The notes: generated by a model from the sequence alone, not told the origin. 64,000 nt of DNA from DASTBU01 sp035711845 (GCA_035711845.1 DASTBU010000148.1:59069-123068), one strand, 5' to 3'; positions 10,003 to 18,850 are shown, counted from the stretch's first letter. Numbers and translations: made by a program.

Positions 10003-10230
10003 GCTCGCCAGGCGGCTGTAGTTCGATTGCCGCAGGAGATCCGGCAACGGGAACTGTGTGTTCGGTCCGTGGCGGGAGTCGCGCAGGTATTCGGCCGTGA
10101 TCGCCTTCCAACTGAGGCGCTCATCCAACTCGCGGACCAGAATCAAACCGGCGTCTGAGGTGACGTGCGATCCCTGAAACACGACCTTCGGAAACCCGTA
10201 GAACGTGAACTGAAAGGGCTCGGTTTCTCT
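10003..10230 (-). pseudogene. IS1380-type transposase N-terminal remnant
   Basis: Reading on the minus strand, residues FYGFPKVVFQ, HVTSDAGLILVRELDERL and NTQFPLPDLLRQSNYSRLA match the N-terminal region of IS1380-family DDE transposases (consensus known to me: VTSDAGLLLVRELDERLG...DLLRQSVYSRLAG). Homology stops after about 75 codons and no start codon is available in frame at the 5' side. No DDE catalytic region and no terminal inverted repeats are seen, so this is a decayed fragment. Confidence 0.7.
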
Positions 10231-10336
10231 CTCACCGACAGGGTGTCACCCATTCTGGGGGGATTCGTCGTGCGAAATTCGCGCAAATCAAGCTCCGTGG
10301 AGCCTGTTCCACTAGATGAAGTGCGACGATCCCGCC

Positions 10337-10364
10337 TTGCCCGCGGACGCGAAGCAGGTATGAT
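10337..10364 (+). promoter_or_regulatory. Candidate sigma70 promoter for the MocR gene
   Basis: TTGCCC (10337-10342), 16-bp spacer, TATGAT (10359-10364); start codon at 10407. MocR proteins usually regulate their own or a divergent promoter, so an operator may lie here, but none is evident. Confidence 0.4.
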
Positions 10365-10406
10365 CGGGACCCTCACAAGATATTGACGCAAGGGCACATC
10401 CGGGCC

Positions 10407-11912
10407 ATGAAACAGTCCACGACCCCCCTGCTGATCAGGATCGACGAGCGACGCCCGCTGCAGCAGCAGATCTACGCAGAGGTCCGCCGAGCCATTCTCG
10501 AGGGGGTCGTTGCGCCTGGCGCGCGGCTGCTGTCCTCGCGCGCGCTGGCAGACGAGCTCACCGTGTCGCGCACGACGACGCTGCTCGCCTACGAACAGCT
10601 GGTCGCGGAAGGCTATCTGACCTCGCATCAGGGCTCAGGGACGTTCGTCGCTCGAGAGCTGCCCGACGATATGCCGGGGATCCGGGTCTCGACGGCAGCG
10701 TCGAAGACTCGGGAGGCTCGGATCTCGAAGCGAGGCGCCGAGCTTGCGGCGGTTCCGCCGCCGGGGCTGCGCGTCGGCGGGCCACCCAGGCCATTTCGCC
10801 TCGGCACGCCGGGCCTCGATTTGTTTCCGGTGCGCCTGTGGTCGAAGCTGGCGCACCGGCGGTTGAAGTCGGCGACGCTCGTGCAGCTCGACTACGGGGA
10901 CGCGAGAGGCCTGCCACTCCTCCGGGAAGCGATCGCGGAACATGTGAGCAGCGCCCGTGGAACACGCTGCACGGCCGACCACGTGATCATCGTGGCCGGT
11001 GCGCAGCGAGGGGTCGAGATGATCTGCCGGCTGGTGCTGGACCCCGGCGACCGGGCGTGGACGGAGGAGCCCGGGTACCCGGGTGCGCGGAGTGCGCTGC
11101 TTGCGGCGGGCGCAGACATCGTTCCAGTCCGCGTGGACGGCGACGGCCTCGATGTGTCGTATGGCGAGCGCCGTGCGCCCGATGCCCGACTGGCGTACGT
11201 GACACCGTCGCACCAGTTCCCGGCCGGCGTTCCGATGAGCCTCTCGAGGCGCCTGGCGCTGCTCAAGTGGGCCAGCCGTGCGCGGTCCTGGGTCGTCGAA
11301 GACGATTACGACAGCGAGTTCCGCTACGGCACGCGGGCCGTACCGTGCCTCCACGGCCTGGACGTCGACGGCTGCGTGATTTACGTCGGCAGCTTCGCAA
11401 AGACGCTGTTTCCCGCGCTGCGGCTGGGTTTCCTGATTGTCCCGCCCGGCCTGAGGGAAACGATTCGCGCCGTGCGCCGTGCGTCAGACGTCCATCCGCC
11501 GACGCTCGACCAGGCGACGCTGGCCGATTTGATGATCGAAGGGCACTATCAGCGGCATCTCCGCCAGATGCGCGCGGCCTACCTCGAGCGGCTGGGCGCG
11601 CTGAGCGACGCGCTTCGGCGCTTCTGCGGCGACGCCGTGCGGCTCAGGCCGGTACGGACGGGACTGCATGCGGTCGCCGACCTCTACGGCGCGGATGCCG
11701 TAAGGGTCCATCAGGAGGCCGCGGCGAGGGGCGTCGAGGCTACGCCGCTGTCGGCGTACTTCATCGGCCGCCCGAAGGACGCCAACGCGCTGGTGCTCGG
11801 GTTCGCCGCGATCGGGCCGGAGTCGATCGTGAAAGGGGCCGAGAAACTGGCCGGCGCGATCGAGGCGGCCCGAAAAGGGGGCGGGTCCGGGGCGCGCCTC
11901 AACGCCTCCTGA
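10407..11912 (+). CDS. MocR/PdxR-type regulator (GntR winged helix plus aminotransferase fold)
   Basis: 501 residues. The N-terminal GntR winged helix (about 10-75; SRALADELTVSRTTTLLAYEQL) is joined to a class I aminotransferase-like domain with the PLP lysine in GSFAKTLFPALRLGFL and a VVEDDYDSEF motif. MocR regulators sense PLP or amino-sugar/GABA-type ligands; PdxR, controlling vitamin B6 synthesis, is the commonest role, but no pdx gene is nearby. The ATG at 10407 gives the usual family start; a TTG 24 bases earlier is the alternative. Its 3' end overlaps the convergent membrane-protein gene by 14 bases. Confidence 0.88.
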   Translation: MKQSTTPLLIRIDERRPLQQQIYAEVRRAILEGVVAPGARLLSSRALADELTVSRTTTLLAYEQLVAEGYLTSHQGSGTFVARELPDDMPGIRVSTAASKTREARISKRGAELAAVPPPGLRVGGPPRPFRLGTPGLDLFPVRLWSKLAHRRLKSATLVQLDYGDARGLPLLREAIAEHVSSARGTRCTADHVIIVAGAQRGVEMICRLVLDPGDRAWTEEPGYPGARSALLAAGADIVPVRVDGDGLDVSYGERRAPDARLAYVTPSHQFPAGVPMSLSRRLALLKWASRARSWVVEDDYDSEFRYGTRAVPCLHGLDVDGCVIYVGSFAKTLFPALRLGFLIVPPGLRETIRAVRRASDVHPPTLDQATLADLMIEGHYQRHLRQMRAAYLERLGALSDALRRFCGDAVRLRPVRTGLHAVADLYGADAVRVHQEAAARGVEATPLSAYFIGRPKDANALVLGFAAIGPESIVKGAEKLAGAIEAARKGGGSGARLNAS

Positions 11913-12426
11913 TTCTGCTCGCCGCAAGCGCCGCGGGCAAGCCAACCCCGAGCATGTGAATCAGGATGCCGTTCACAACCGTGAGCCCGGAGAGGCGTGG
12001 AACGCCGATGCGAGTGAGCGGCAGGATCACGAAGTTCATCACGAGCCAGGCGACAATCCCGTACGACAAGCCGAACACGAACGGATACTTGCGCAGCGCA
12101 GGCATCCAGCGGCTGACCTGGACGTAGACGCTGACGATCCCGAAGGCGACCGAGATGTGGAGAAGCACCCCGAGCAGCGCGCTCGACAGACCGTAGCTGT
12201 AGGTGTCCGGCCCGAGCACCGAGAACGCAATCGCCTGGAACAGTCGCATCGGTGGGACCCCGCGCATGCCGGAGAAGATCACGGCATCGAGCCCGTCAAT
12301 GATCGCGACCGCTGCCGTCCCGATCAGGGTGGCCTGCCACGTGACCCACGATCCCCTCATCCAGCCTGCGCGGCTCCGGTTCGCCCGCCCTGCCCTCACG
12401 CCCGTGATGCCGAGACCTTGCCGCAT
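11899..12426 (-). CDS. Small integral membrane protein, four helices
   Basis: 175 residues from the chosen ATG; later ATG at 12360 is also plausible. Four hydrophobic segments (TLIGTAAVAIIDGLDAV, ALLGVLLHISVAFGIVSVYV, PFVFGLSYGIVAWLVMNFVI, TVVNGILIHMLGVGLPAALA) and conserved-looking histidines in helices two and four resemble the YagU/DUF1440-like group of small inner-membrane proteins. Function unknown. Convergent with the MocR gene with a 14-base overlap of stops. Confidence 0.65.
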   Translation of the reverse strand: MRQGLGITGVRAGRANRSRAGWMRGSWVTWQATLIGTAAVAIIDGLDAVIFSGMRGVPPMRLFQAIAFSVLGPDTYSYGLSSALLGVLLHISVAFGIVSVYVQVSRWMPALRKYPFVFGLSYGIVAWLVMNFVILPLTRIGVPRLSGLTVVNGILIHMLGVGLPAALAASRIRRR

Positions 12427-12521
12427 GCCGGCATCATGTGAGGTTGTCACGAGCCACGCAAGGGCCACTTTCTGACGGGTCGGTCAAGCCACTTTTGGTT
12501 GCGTGAGAGTGCGCGCACTCC

Positions 12522-13049
12522 TCACCGCTGCACGATGAGGCGCGGGTCGGCCTTGACACCGTTCAGGCAGACGTCGAAGTAGTAAGTCAGAGGATCCGTG
12601 CCCGGCAGGTCGGCGTTCTTCTTGATCTTCAGCTTGATCTTCGTGTGGGTGGGGTGGCCGGGGCTTCCACCGCCGAGATCGGCCGTGCGCCGGAGCAGAT
12701 CGTCCTGCTGGAACACGGAAGGCGCCCCACCGTGAGTCGGCGCGTTACAGTCGGCGGGAGCGGGCGAGGGGCTCTCCACCGTTCGGAAGTTACCGACGAC
12801 GAGCTTCTGCGGTTCACCGCAGTAGTTGCTGACTTCGAACTCGAGTCGTTTGTCAGGATGCGCCGTAATGCTCGGCTCTTTTGCGCTGAGGCCGCATCCC
12901 GACGCTGTTGGAAACAGAATGATGGGCGACTCGACGTCCTGCGCCGTCTGTTCGCCCATTTTCGGGTTGGTGGCGCATGCGGGCCCGGCGACCGCCGCCA
13001 TTCCCGCCAGGCACACGACGAGCGTCGCTCGAGTCACTCGGGCCTCCAT
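12522..13049 (-). CDS. Lipoprotein of unknown function
   Basis: 175 residues. Lipobox-like segment LAGMAAVAGPAC followed by a mature domain with four more cysteines (GCGLS, NYCGE, ADCNA, DVCLNG) that could form two disulfides. The ATG at 13049 lies just after the stop of the upstream kinase gene, so the two are translationally coupled and probably co-transcribed. No family recognised; the beta-rich pattern suggests a small periplasmic sandwich. Confidence 0.7.
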   Translation of the reverse strand: MEARVTRATLVVCLAGMAAVAGPACATNPKMGEQTAQDVESPIILFPTASGCGLSAKEPSITAHPDKRLEFEVSNYCGEPQKLVVGNFRTVESPSPAPADCNAPTHGGAPSVFQQDDLLRRTADLGGGSPGHPTHTKIKLKIKKNADLPGTDPLTYYFDVCLNGVKADPRLIVQR

Positions 13050-13051
13050 GC

Positions 13052-15703
13052 TCACCGAACCGCGGCTGTGATCCGATCGTACGCCGCGCACCCTTTCAGC
13101 GGCTTCAGTTCCTCGGCGTGGCTGACGATCACGGCGCTGGCACCCCGCGCCAGGGCCTGCTCGAGAGCAGTGCAGGCCTCGGACTGCTTTCCTGCGAGCG
13201 CGTGCACGATAGCACGGTTATAGAGGACGTCGCCATCCTGCGGGCTGATGGAACGTGCTTTCTCGATCGCGCTCTCGGCGGCTGCCCGATTGCCGAGTTT
13301 CGCCTGATACATCGCCAGAATCGCCAGGTTGACCGGGTTCCTGTCGTTCACTTCGAGGAGCCTCGAGACTTCGTCGATCGCGCGCTGGTAGCTCCTGGCG
13401 GCGTCATCAGGCCGTCCGAGCATCTGCTGGACATCCCCGAGGTTCGCATGGAGGTCGGGCTCGTTCGGCAGGAGCTCGATGGCCCGCTCGTACGCCTCGG
13501 CCGCCTTGACGTACTCACCCTCCCAGAAGAGAACCGTTCCCATGTTCGACCAGGTCGCGGCTGTCGGGAGGATCTCGTTCGCCTTCTGGTAGCTCTGGAG
13601 CGCGGCTGCGATGTCTCCCGCGCTTTGCTGCACGGTCCCGAGCATGTGGTACCCGCGGGCGCTATCCGGCTGCAGCTGCGTGACGCGCTCGTAGGCTTTT
13701 ACGGCCTCCTCCAGCCGGCCCGCGCGGAAGCGCGCAAACCCCAGCTCCGCGTGGTTGCGCCAGTAGTTCGGCCTGAGTGCGATGGCCTTATGAGCCTCCG
13801 CAGCACCCTGATCCCACTCGCCGAGATCGGTATGCATCCCCGCCAGCATCCGATGCGCATCGTCATTGGCAGGCTGAAGGAGCAGCACCCGTCCCAGCTC
13901 GTCGCGTGCCTCCGCCACCCGGCCGAGCCCGCGATACATGACGGCGAGTGACAAGCGCACCTCGGGCTGATCGGGGTCGATCCGGAGCGCATCGAGAATC
14001 GCGGCGGTCGCCTTGGTGGTCCACTGGCGGTCGTTGGTTTCCTGGTACAGGGCCCAGTAGGCCTGACCCAGTCCAGCATGGGCCGCGGCAAAGCGGCTGT
14101 CCTTCTGCAGCGCGCTTTCGAACAGGCGGACCGCGTGCCGGAGATTCTCGGGATCGTCGGGACGCTCGAGGAAGACTCGCGCCTGCGAATAGTCGGCGAA
14201 CGCTTCCTGGTTGCTGGTGGGCGGACCGACGTCTGTCGAGGGAGCTCCGCTGGTCAGCCCCTCACCGCTGAGCACGCCGGTCAACCCCTCGGCTACACGC
14301 TCGTGGAGCGCGAAGAGCTGGGAGACGTCGCCCGTGTAGTGGCCCGCAGGCGTGCGGTGGCCGTCGTTGCGCACGAGCGTCATGTCGACTTCCAGCGCCT
14401 GTCCCTTTCTCTGCAGGCCGCCCTCGAGGACGAACGCGGCGCCCAGCGTGCGGGCGGCACTCGTGGGATCCGACGCGTTCGCAGCCGCTTCGCGCGAGTC
14501 GTCCATGGAGAGAATGCGCACCCGGTTCAGGACCGAGAGGCGCGTCGCGATTCCTTCGGTCAGGCCCAGGGCAATCGCGTCGTTCTGCGCATCGCCGGAC
14601 CGGTTGTGGAGCGGCAGCACGGCAAGCGTCGCCGGGTGCGCCGAGACCAGCGGCGACCACGCGTCCCGGACCGACCGCCAGACCAGCAGCGCGACCACGG
14701 CGACGACGACGGTCACGATCGAGAGCGCCACGCGGTGCTGCGCGAGCCGGCGTCGCGTGGCGGGCCAGGCGGTCGACGATCTCGAGATCGCCCGATCGGT
14801 TTCGTCGATAGTGGGGGCGTCGCTCTGGAGCCGCAGGGCGTGGGCCAGCGCGCCGTGCAGTTCGCGCGCGTTGGGGAACCGGTCCTCGGGTTCGAGCGCC
14901 ATCGCCCTGGCGACAACCGAGCTCACGGCCGCCGGAAGGGTGGGGTCGATGTCGGTGACGCGCGGCACCGCCCCCTGAAAGATCGCCCGGGCGCTCCCGA
15001 GGGGGTCTCGCTTGTCGAAGGGGCCCCTCCCCGTCAGCATTTCGAAGAGGAGCAAGCCCACGCCGTAGATATCGGTCCGCGCGTCCGATGGTGCCCCCGA
15101 CATCTGTTCGGGCGCCATGTAGCCAGGGGTTCCGATGATTCGTCCGGCTTCGGTGTCGGGTCCCCCGCCGCTGGCGCTCCGATTCTTCGACACGGATCGG
15201 GCGATACCGAAGTCGAGGATCTTGGCCTTGCCTCCGGGTGTGAGGTGGACGTTGGCCGGCTTGAGATCGCGGTGGATGACCCCGTGATCGTGCGCGTCGG
15301 TGAGCGCCTCGGCTATCTGCATCGCGATCCGGAGCGCGTCTTCCGCCGGGAGCGGTCCGCGCGCGACGCGGGCCGCCAGCGGCTCGCCCGGCACGTACTC
15401 CATGACAATCACGAGCCCATCCGGGCTCTCGAGCACGTCGTAGACCGCGGCAATGTTCGGATGCGAGAGCCCGGCCGCCGCACGCGCTTCCCGCAGGACC
15501 CTCACGCGCACATCGTCGCCGCCGATTGCCGAAACCGACAGCCGCTTTATGGCGACGTCTCGCTCGAGCCTCTCATCCCGGGCGCGATAGACCTCGCCCA
15601 TGCCGCCAGAACCGATGATGTCGAAGATGACGTAGGGACCGATCCGATCGCCGGTATGAAGGCGCGGACTGCCAGACTCGGCTGCGTTGGGGTCGCCGCC
15701 CAT
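13052..15703 (-). CDS. Membrane Ser/Thr protein kinase with TPR repeats
   Basis: 883 residues. Complete PknB-type kinase: Gly loop GSGGMGEVY (31-39), Lys53 in VAIK, catalytic HRDLKPAN with Asp146, DFG 164-166, GTPGYMAPEQ. A single membrane helix (about 325-345, SIVTVVVAVVALLVW) is followed by a TolB-N-like/adenylate-cyclase-associated region (LAVLPLHNRSGDAQNDAIALGLTEG) and then about eight TPR units to the C-terminus. This architecture is common in Acidobacteriota; the sensed input is unknown. Last but one gene of the cysteine/sulfur-carrier operon, 69 bases behind the E1 fusion. ATG at 15703 is preferred to a TTG at 15742. Confidence 0.9.
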   Translation of the reverse strand: MGGDPNAAESGSPRLHTGDRIGPYVIFDIIGSGGMGEVYRARDERLERDVAIKRLSVSAIGGDDVRVRVLREARAAAGLSHPNIAAVYDVLESPDGLVIVMEYVPGEPLAARVARGPLPAEDALRIAMQIAEALTDAHDHGVIHRDLKPANVHLTPGGKAKILDFGIARSVSKNRSASGGGPDTEAGRIIGTPGYMAPEQMSGAPSDARTDIYGVGLLLFEMLTGRGPFDKRDPLGSARAIFQGAVPRVTDIDPTLPAAVSSVVARAMALEPEDRFPNARELHGALAHALRLQSDAPTIDETDRAISRSSTAWPATRRRLAQHRVALSIVTVVVAVVALLVWRSVRDAWSPLVSAHPATLAVLPLHNRSGDAQNDAIALGLTEGIATRLSVLNRVRILSMDDSREAAANASDPTSAARTLGAAFVLEGGLQRKGQALEVDMTLVRNDGHRTPAGHYTGDVSQLFALHERVAEGLTGVLSGEGLTSGAPSTDVGPPTSNQEAFADYSQARVFLERPDDPENLRHAVRLFESALQKDSRFAAAHAGLGQAYWALYQETNDRQWTTKATAAILDALRIDPDQPEVRLSLAVMYRGLGRVAEARDELGRVLLLQPANDDAHRMLAGMHTDLGEWDQGAAEAHKAIALRPNYWRNHAELGFARFRAGRLEEAVKAYERVTQLQPDSARGYHMLGTVQQSAGDIAAALQSYQKANEILPTAATWSNMGTVLFWEGEYVKAAEAYERAIELLPNEPDLHANLGDVQQMLGRPDDAARSYQRAIDEVSRLLEVNDRNPVNLAILAMYQAKLGNRAAAESAIEKARSISPQDGDVLYNRAIVHALAGKQSEACTALEQALARGASAVIVSHAEELKPLKGCAAYDRITAAVR

Positions 15704-15772
15704 GACTCTGGCAACGCTACCTCCGCCAATCGTCGCCGTCAACTGGACCGGGGGGCTTCGGCCAAGCTCGCG

Positions 15773-17233
15773 TCAGTATTTCGACTGCGATGGATCGATC
15801 CGATCGATCCAGGCCAGGATCCCACCCTCCAGGTTCTTCACGCGCTCGACGCCCTGTTGGCGAAGCAGGGCGACGGCTTTGGCGCTGCGTACGCCGGACT
15901 TGCAGTGCACCACGATGTCCGGCGCCCCGTCGCCTCTCGGGATCTCCTCGAGTCGCCTGGTCAAGTCGCCCAATGGAATGAGGGATGAACCGGGAATCCT
16001 ACAGATCTCGAACTCGCGCGGCTCGCGGACGTCGAGAATCCACACGCGCTCACGACGCCTGATGCGGTCAGCGAGCGCCTCGACGCTCGTAACGAAATCC
16101 GGCGGAAGCGACGGCGCCGCATTGCGGGCCGGCGCGATGCCGCAGAACTGGTCGTAGTCGATGAGCTGCCGGATCGTGGGCCGCTGGCCACATACTGCAC
16201 AGTCAGGATCGCGCTTCAGCTTCATCATCCGGATGCTCATGTCGAGCACGTCGAAGAGCATCAGCCGACCCGCCAGCGACTCGCCAGCTCCGATGATCAA
16301 CTTGATCGCCTCGGCCGCTTGAATCGTGCCGATGATTCCCGGCAGGATTCCCAGAACGCCACCCTCCGCGCAGCTGGGTACGAGCCCCGGTGGCGGCGGT
16401 TCGGGGTAGAGGCAGCGGTAGCAGGGACCGTCGGCCGTCGCGAACACCGAGGCCTGGCCGTCGAAGCGGAAAATGCTGCCGTAAACGTTCGGCTTGCCCA
16501 GCAGCACGCACGCGTCGTTCACCAGATATCGTGCGGGAAAATTGTCGGCCCCGTCGACGACGATGTCGTAGTCGCGCAGGATCTGCAGCGCGTTGGCCGA
16601 GGTGAGGGGTCCCTCGTGGGTGACGACCTCGATACCCGGATTGAGGCCCGACAGACGCTCACGAGCCGCCAGGAGCTTTGGACGGCCCACATCCGACGTT
16701 CCGTACAGGATCTGCCGCTGCAGGTTGCTCGTATCGACGACGTCGAAGTCCACCAGCCCGAGCGTGCCGACACCCGCTGCGGCCAGGTAGAGGGATGCGG
16801 GCGATCCGAGGCCGCCTGCCCCGACGCAGAGGACACGGGCCGCTTTCAAACGCCGCTGCCCCTCGACGCCGACCTCCGGCATGATCAGATGCCGGCTGTA
16901 GCGTGCGACATCGTCCTGTGTGAGCTGCGGCAGGTCCGCGACCGAATCCGCCAGCCCTGAGCCGCCCGCCACGGACGGTACGATGCTGACGGTATCACTG
17001 TCCGACACCGCGGTGCCCTCTCCCGCGAGATGACGGATGTCCTCGTCGTTGACATACAGGTTGACGAAGCTTCGCAGGCGCCCATCGTCGCGAAACAGGT
17101 GCGGCCCGAGCTCCGTGTGACGCTCGGCGAGCTGCCGCAGGACCTCGCTGACGGTCCGCCCTTCCACCTCGACGGAAGACTGATGGTCCGTGTAAGGCCG
17201 CAGAGGCGTGGGAATGAGAATGCGAACGGGCAT
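15773..17233 (-). CDS. MoaD/CysO-E1-rhodanese fusion (MoeZ-like sulfur-carrier activating enzyme)
   Basis: 486 residues in three parts. Residues 1-91 are a beta-grasp sulfur carrier of the MoaD/CysO type ending in Gly90-Gly91 (SIVPSVAGG). Residues about 105-350 are a ThiF/MoeB/MoeZ E1-like adenylyltransferase: nucleotide loop VGAGGLGSP (137-145), zinc-type CYRC and CAVC pairs, and PSCAEGGVLG. Residues about 385-480 are a rhodanese with active-site Cys444 in HCKSGVRS. The E1 would adenylate a carrier C-terminus and the rhodanese would supply sulfur for the thiocarboxylate. In this fusion the Gly-Gly is internal, so either it acts on another carrier or is cut free. GAGGAGA 6 bases before the ATG; 18 bases from the CysM-JAMM stop. 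Confidence 0.9.
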   Translation of the reverse strand: MPVRILIPTPLRPYTDHQSSVEVEGRTVSEVLRQLAERHTELGPHLFRDDGRLRSFVNLYVNDEDIRHLAGEGTAVSDSDTVSIVPSVAGGSGLADSVADLPQLTQDDVARYSRHLIMPEVGVEGQRRLKAARVLCVGAGGLGSPASLYLAAAGVGTLGLVDFDVVDTSNLQRQILYGTSDVGRPKLLAARERLSGLNPGIEVVTHEGPLTSANALQILRDYDIVVDGADNFPARYLVNDACVLLGKPNVYGSIFRFDGQASVFATADGPCYRCLYPEPPPPGLVPSCAEGGVLGILPGIIGTIQAAEAIKLIIGAGESLAGRLMLFDVLDMSIRMMKLKRDPDCAVCGQRPTIRQLIDYDQFCGIAPARNAAPSLPPDFVTSVEALADRIRRRERVWILDVREPREFEICRIPGSSLIPLGDLTRRLEEIPRGDGAPDIVVHCKSGVRSAKAVALLRQQGVERVKNLEGGILAWIDRIDPSQSKY

Positions 17234-17251
17234 GGTTGTCTCCTCGATGCC

Positions 17252-18610
17252 TTATTGCAGGCGTTCTTCTTCGAATCGGGATCGGTCGTCGCGCAGACGC
17301 CAGGACCGCACGTCGGCGGTCTCCCCCTTGTGGACGGACGCGATCACGTAGCTGAGGTTCGGCCAGGCGTGTTCGAGGTCGAACGCCGAAGGCTCGGCCG
17401 GATGGTCGGGGTGAGAGTGATAGAACCCGAGCAAGCGGCGACCGGTGCGATCGGCCTCGTCTTCCGCCGTCCGGTAGGCCTGGGGGCTGACAAGAAAGCG
17501 GCGCCTGCGCTCGGCGGTCGTGACGTTGTCGAGCGACAGGGCCGTCTCGACCCCTCCTGCGACGTCCCCCAGGAGCGCGCCGCAGCATTCGTCGGGATAC
17601 GCGGCTGCGGCATCCGCGCGTACTCTGGCGAGCGCCGCCGGCGCCACGTGCAAGAGCCGAAGCGATTGTTTGGTTTCTGGCGGTTCGTCGATCCAGAACC
17701 GTTCGGACAAATAGCGATCGCCACCATCCGGGAACACGGTGACGATCACGCCGCTGGTCATCGCGTGCATGACATCGAGGCATGCCGCCAGGGCGGCGCC
17801 GCTCGACGGGCCGACGAACAGGCCCTCCTCGCGGGCGAGCCGGCGGGTGAGGTCGAGCGCATCCTCGGTCGCCACGGTCAACGCGACATCGGCAAAGTGC
17901 GGATCGTAGATCGCCGGCACGATGGACGACGGCATGTGCTTGAGGCCTTCGAGACCGTGCAGCGGCGAGTCGGGTTGAACCGAGACCAGCGTGGTTGCCG
18001 CGTTCAGCTCTCGAAGACGACGGCTCGTGCCCATGAACGTGCCGCTCGTGCCGAGGCCGGCCACGAAGTGGGTGAGGCGGCCTCGCGTCTGTTCGAAGAG
18101 CTCCAGCGCCGTCGTGTCGTAGTGCGCGCGCCAGTTCGCTGCATTGGCGTACTGATCCGGATAGAAGTACCGATTGGGATCGGCGGCGTAGAGACGTCTC
18201 GCTTCGAGGATCGCGCCGTCGCTGCCGAGCATGGGGTCTGTGAGGATCACGTCGGCGCCATAGGCCTCCAGCAGGCGCTTGCGCTCGGCTGTGACGTTGC
18301 CGGGCACGCAGAGCTGTACCCGATAGCCTCGGGCGGCGCCGAGCATCGCGTAAGCGATGCCCGTGTTGCCCGATGTCGCATCCAGGAGGATACGGTCGGG
18401 GCGGAGCGCGCCGCTCCGCTCCCCCTCGCGGATCATCGCCAGCGCGGCGCGGTCCTTGACCGAGCCGCCCGGATTGCGGGACTCGAGCTTCGCGTAGAGC
18501 TCGACCCCGTCCCGGATCTCGAATCTGCGCAGGCGGACGAGCGGCGTTCGTCCGATCGCCGACTCGACGGACTCGCGCCCAGCGGTCTTCTCCCTGCGGA
18601 GGCTCTTCAT
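17252..18610 (-). CDS. Cysteine synthase (CysM-like) fused to a JAMM/Mec-type metalloprotease
   Basis: 452 residues from the ATG at 18610; a GTG at 18670 with AGAGGGA just ahead is the alternative. Residues 15-310 are a fold-type II PLP cysteine synthase: Lys52 in NPGGSVKDR, SGNTG, GLGTSGTFMG. Residues 315-452 are a JAMM (Mov34/MPN) domain with all zinc/catalytic residues: Glu341 in YPDECCG, His398 and His400 in YHSHP, Ser408 and Asp411. In Mycobacterium tuberculosis the separate proteins CysM and Mec add O-phosphoserine-derived alanyl to thiocarboxylated CysO and then clip cysteine off. This fusion would do both steps, with the next gene supplying carrier and activation. Acetylserine rather than phosphoserine as substrate cannot be excluded. 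Confidence 0.9.
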   Translation of the reverse strand: MKSLRREKTAGRESVESAIGRTPLVRLRRFEIRDGVELYAKLESRNPGGSVKDRAALAMIREGERSGALRPDRILLDATSGNTGIAYAMLGAARGYRVQLCVPGNVTAERKRLLEAYGADVILTDPMLGSDGAILEARRLYAADPNRYFYPDQYANAANWRAHYDTTALELFEQTRGRLTHFVAGLGTSGTFMGTSRRLRELNAATTLVSVQPDSPLHGLEGLKHMPSSIVPAIYDPHFADVALTVATEDALDLTRRLAREEGLFVGPSSGAALAACLDVMHAMTSGVIVTVFPDGGDRYLSERFWIDEPPETKQSLRLLHVAPAALARVRADAAAAYPDECCGALLGDVAGGVETALSLDNVTTAERRRRFLVSPQAYRTAEDEADRTGRRLLGFYHSHPDHPAEPSAFDLEHAWPNLSYVIASVHKGETADVRSWRLRDDRSRFEEERLQ

Positions 18611-18686
18611 GGTTCGCGGTCCCAACCGCGGGTCGGCCAGCCGCTGCGATCGTTCGCTCGTCGATTTCACGGTCCCTCTTCGATCC

Positions 18687-18719
18687 AAAAACAAAAAAGC
18701 CCGGAACATTGTTCCGGGC
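18687..18719 (-). terminator. Intrinsic terminator in the leader of the CysM-JAMM operon
   Basis: On the minus strand: GCCCGGAAC, loop AAT, GTTCCGGGC, then T6-G-T5. It lies downstream of the promoter at 18879-18851 and 77 bases upstream of the first start codon, so it can act as an attenuator; it would also stop read-through from the OPT gene. Confidence 0.85.
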
Positions 18720-18845
18720 CCTTAGAGAAAATCGGTGACGGCAGGCGTCTGGTTCAGGTCGCCTGGCTGTGTGCGCACACGATCGGCTCGGGGGCCCTGA
18801 TGGGCCGGCTACACGTGCAGCCGAGCTCGATCGCAGACAGCATCC
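18720..18845 (-). promoter_or_regulatory. Structured 5' leader, candidate attenuator or riboswitch
   Basis: Between the presumed start point and the terminator, the minus-strand RNA can fold into a long helix (CTGTcTGCG with CGCAcACAG; GCTCGG with CCGAGC) enclosing two hairpins (GGCT...AGCC and GGCCC-ATCA-GGGCC), then a CAGGCG...CGCCTG hairpin. A GGGCCC in the second hairpin is complementary to GGGCCC at the terminator base, so alternative pairing is possible. I match it to no known riboswitch class. Confidence 0.45.
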
Positions 18846-18850
18846 AGCTA

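Noticed and set aside
14078..15988. 636-codon plus-strand frame opposite the kinase
   Set aside because: No domain or start signal, low-complexity charged composition; opposite strand encodes complete kinase motifs.
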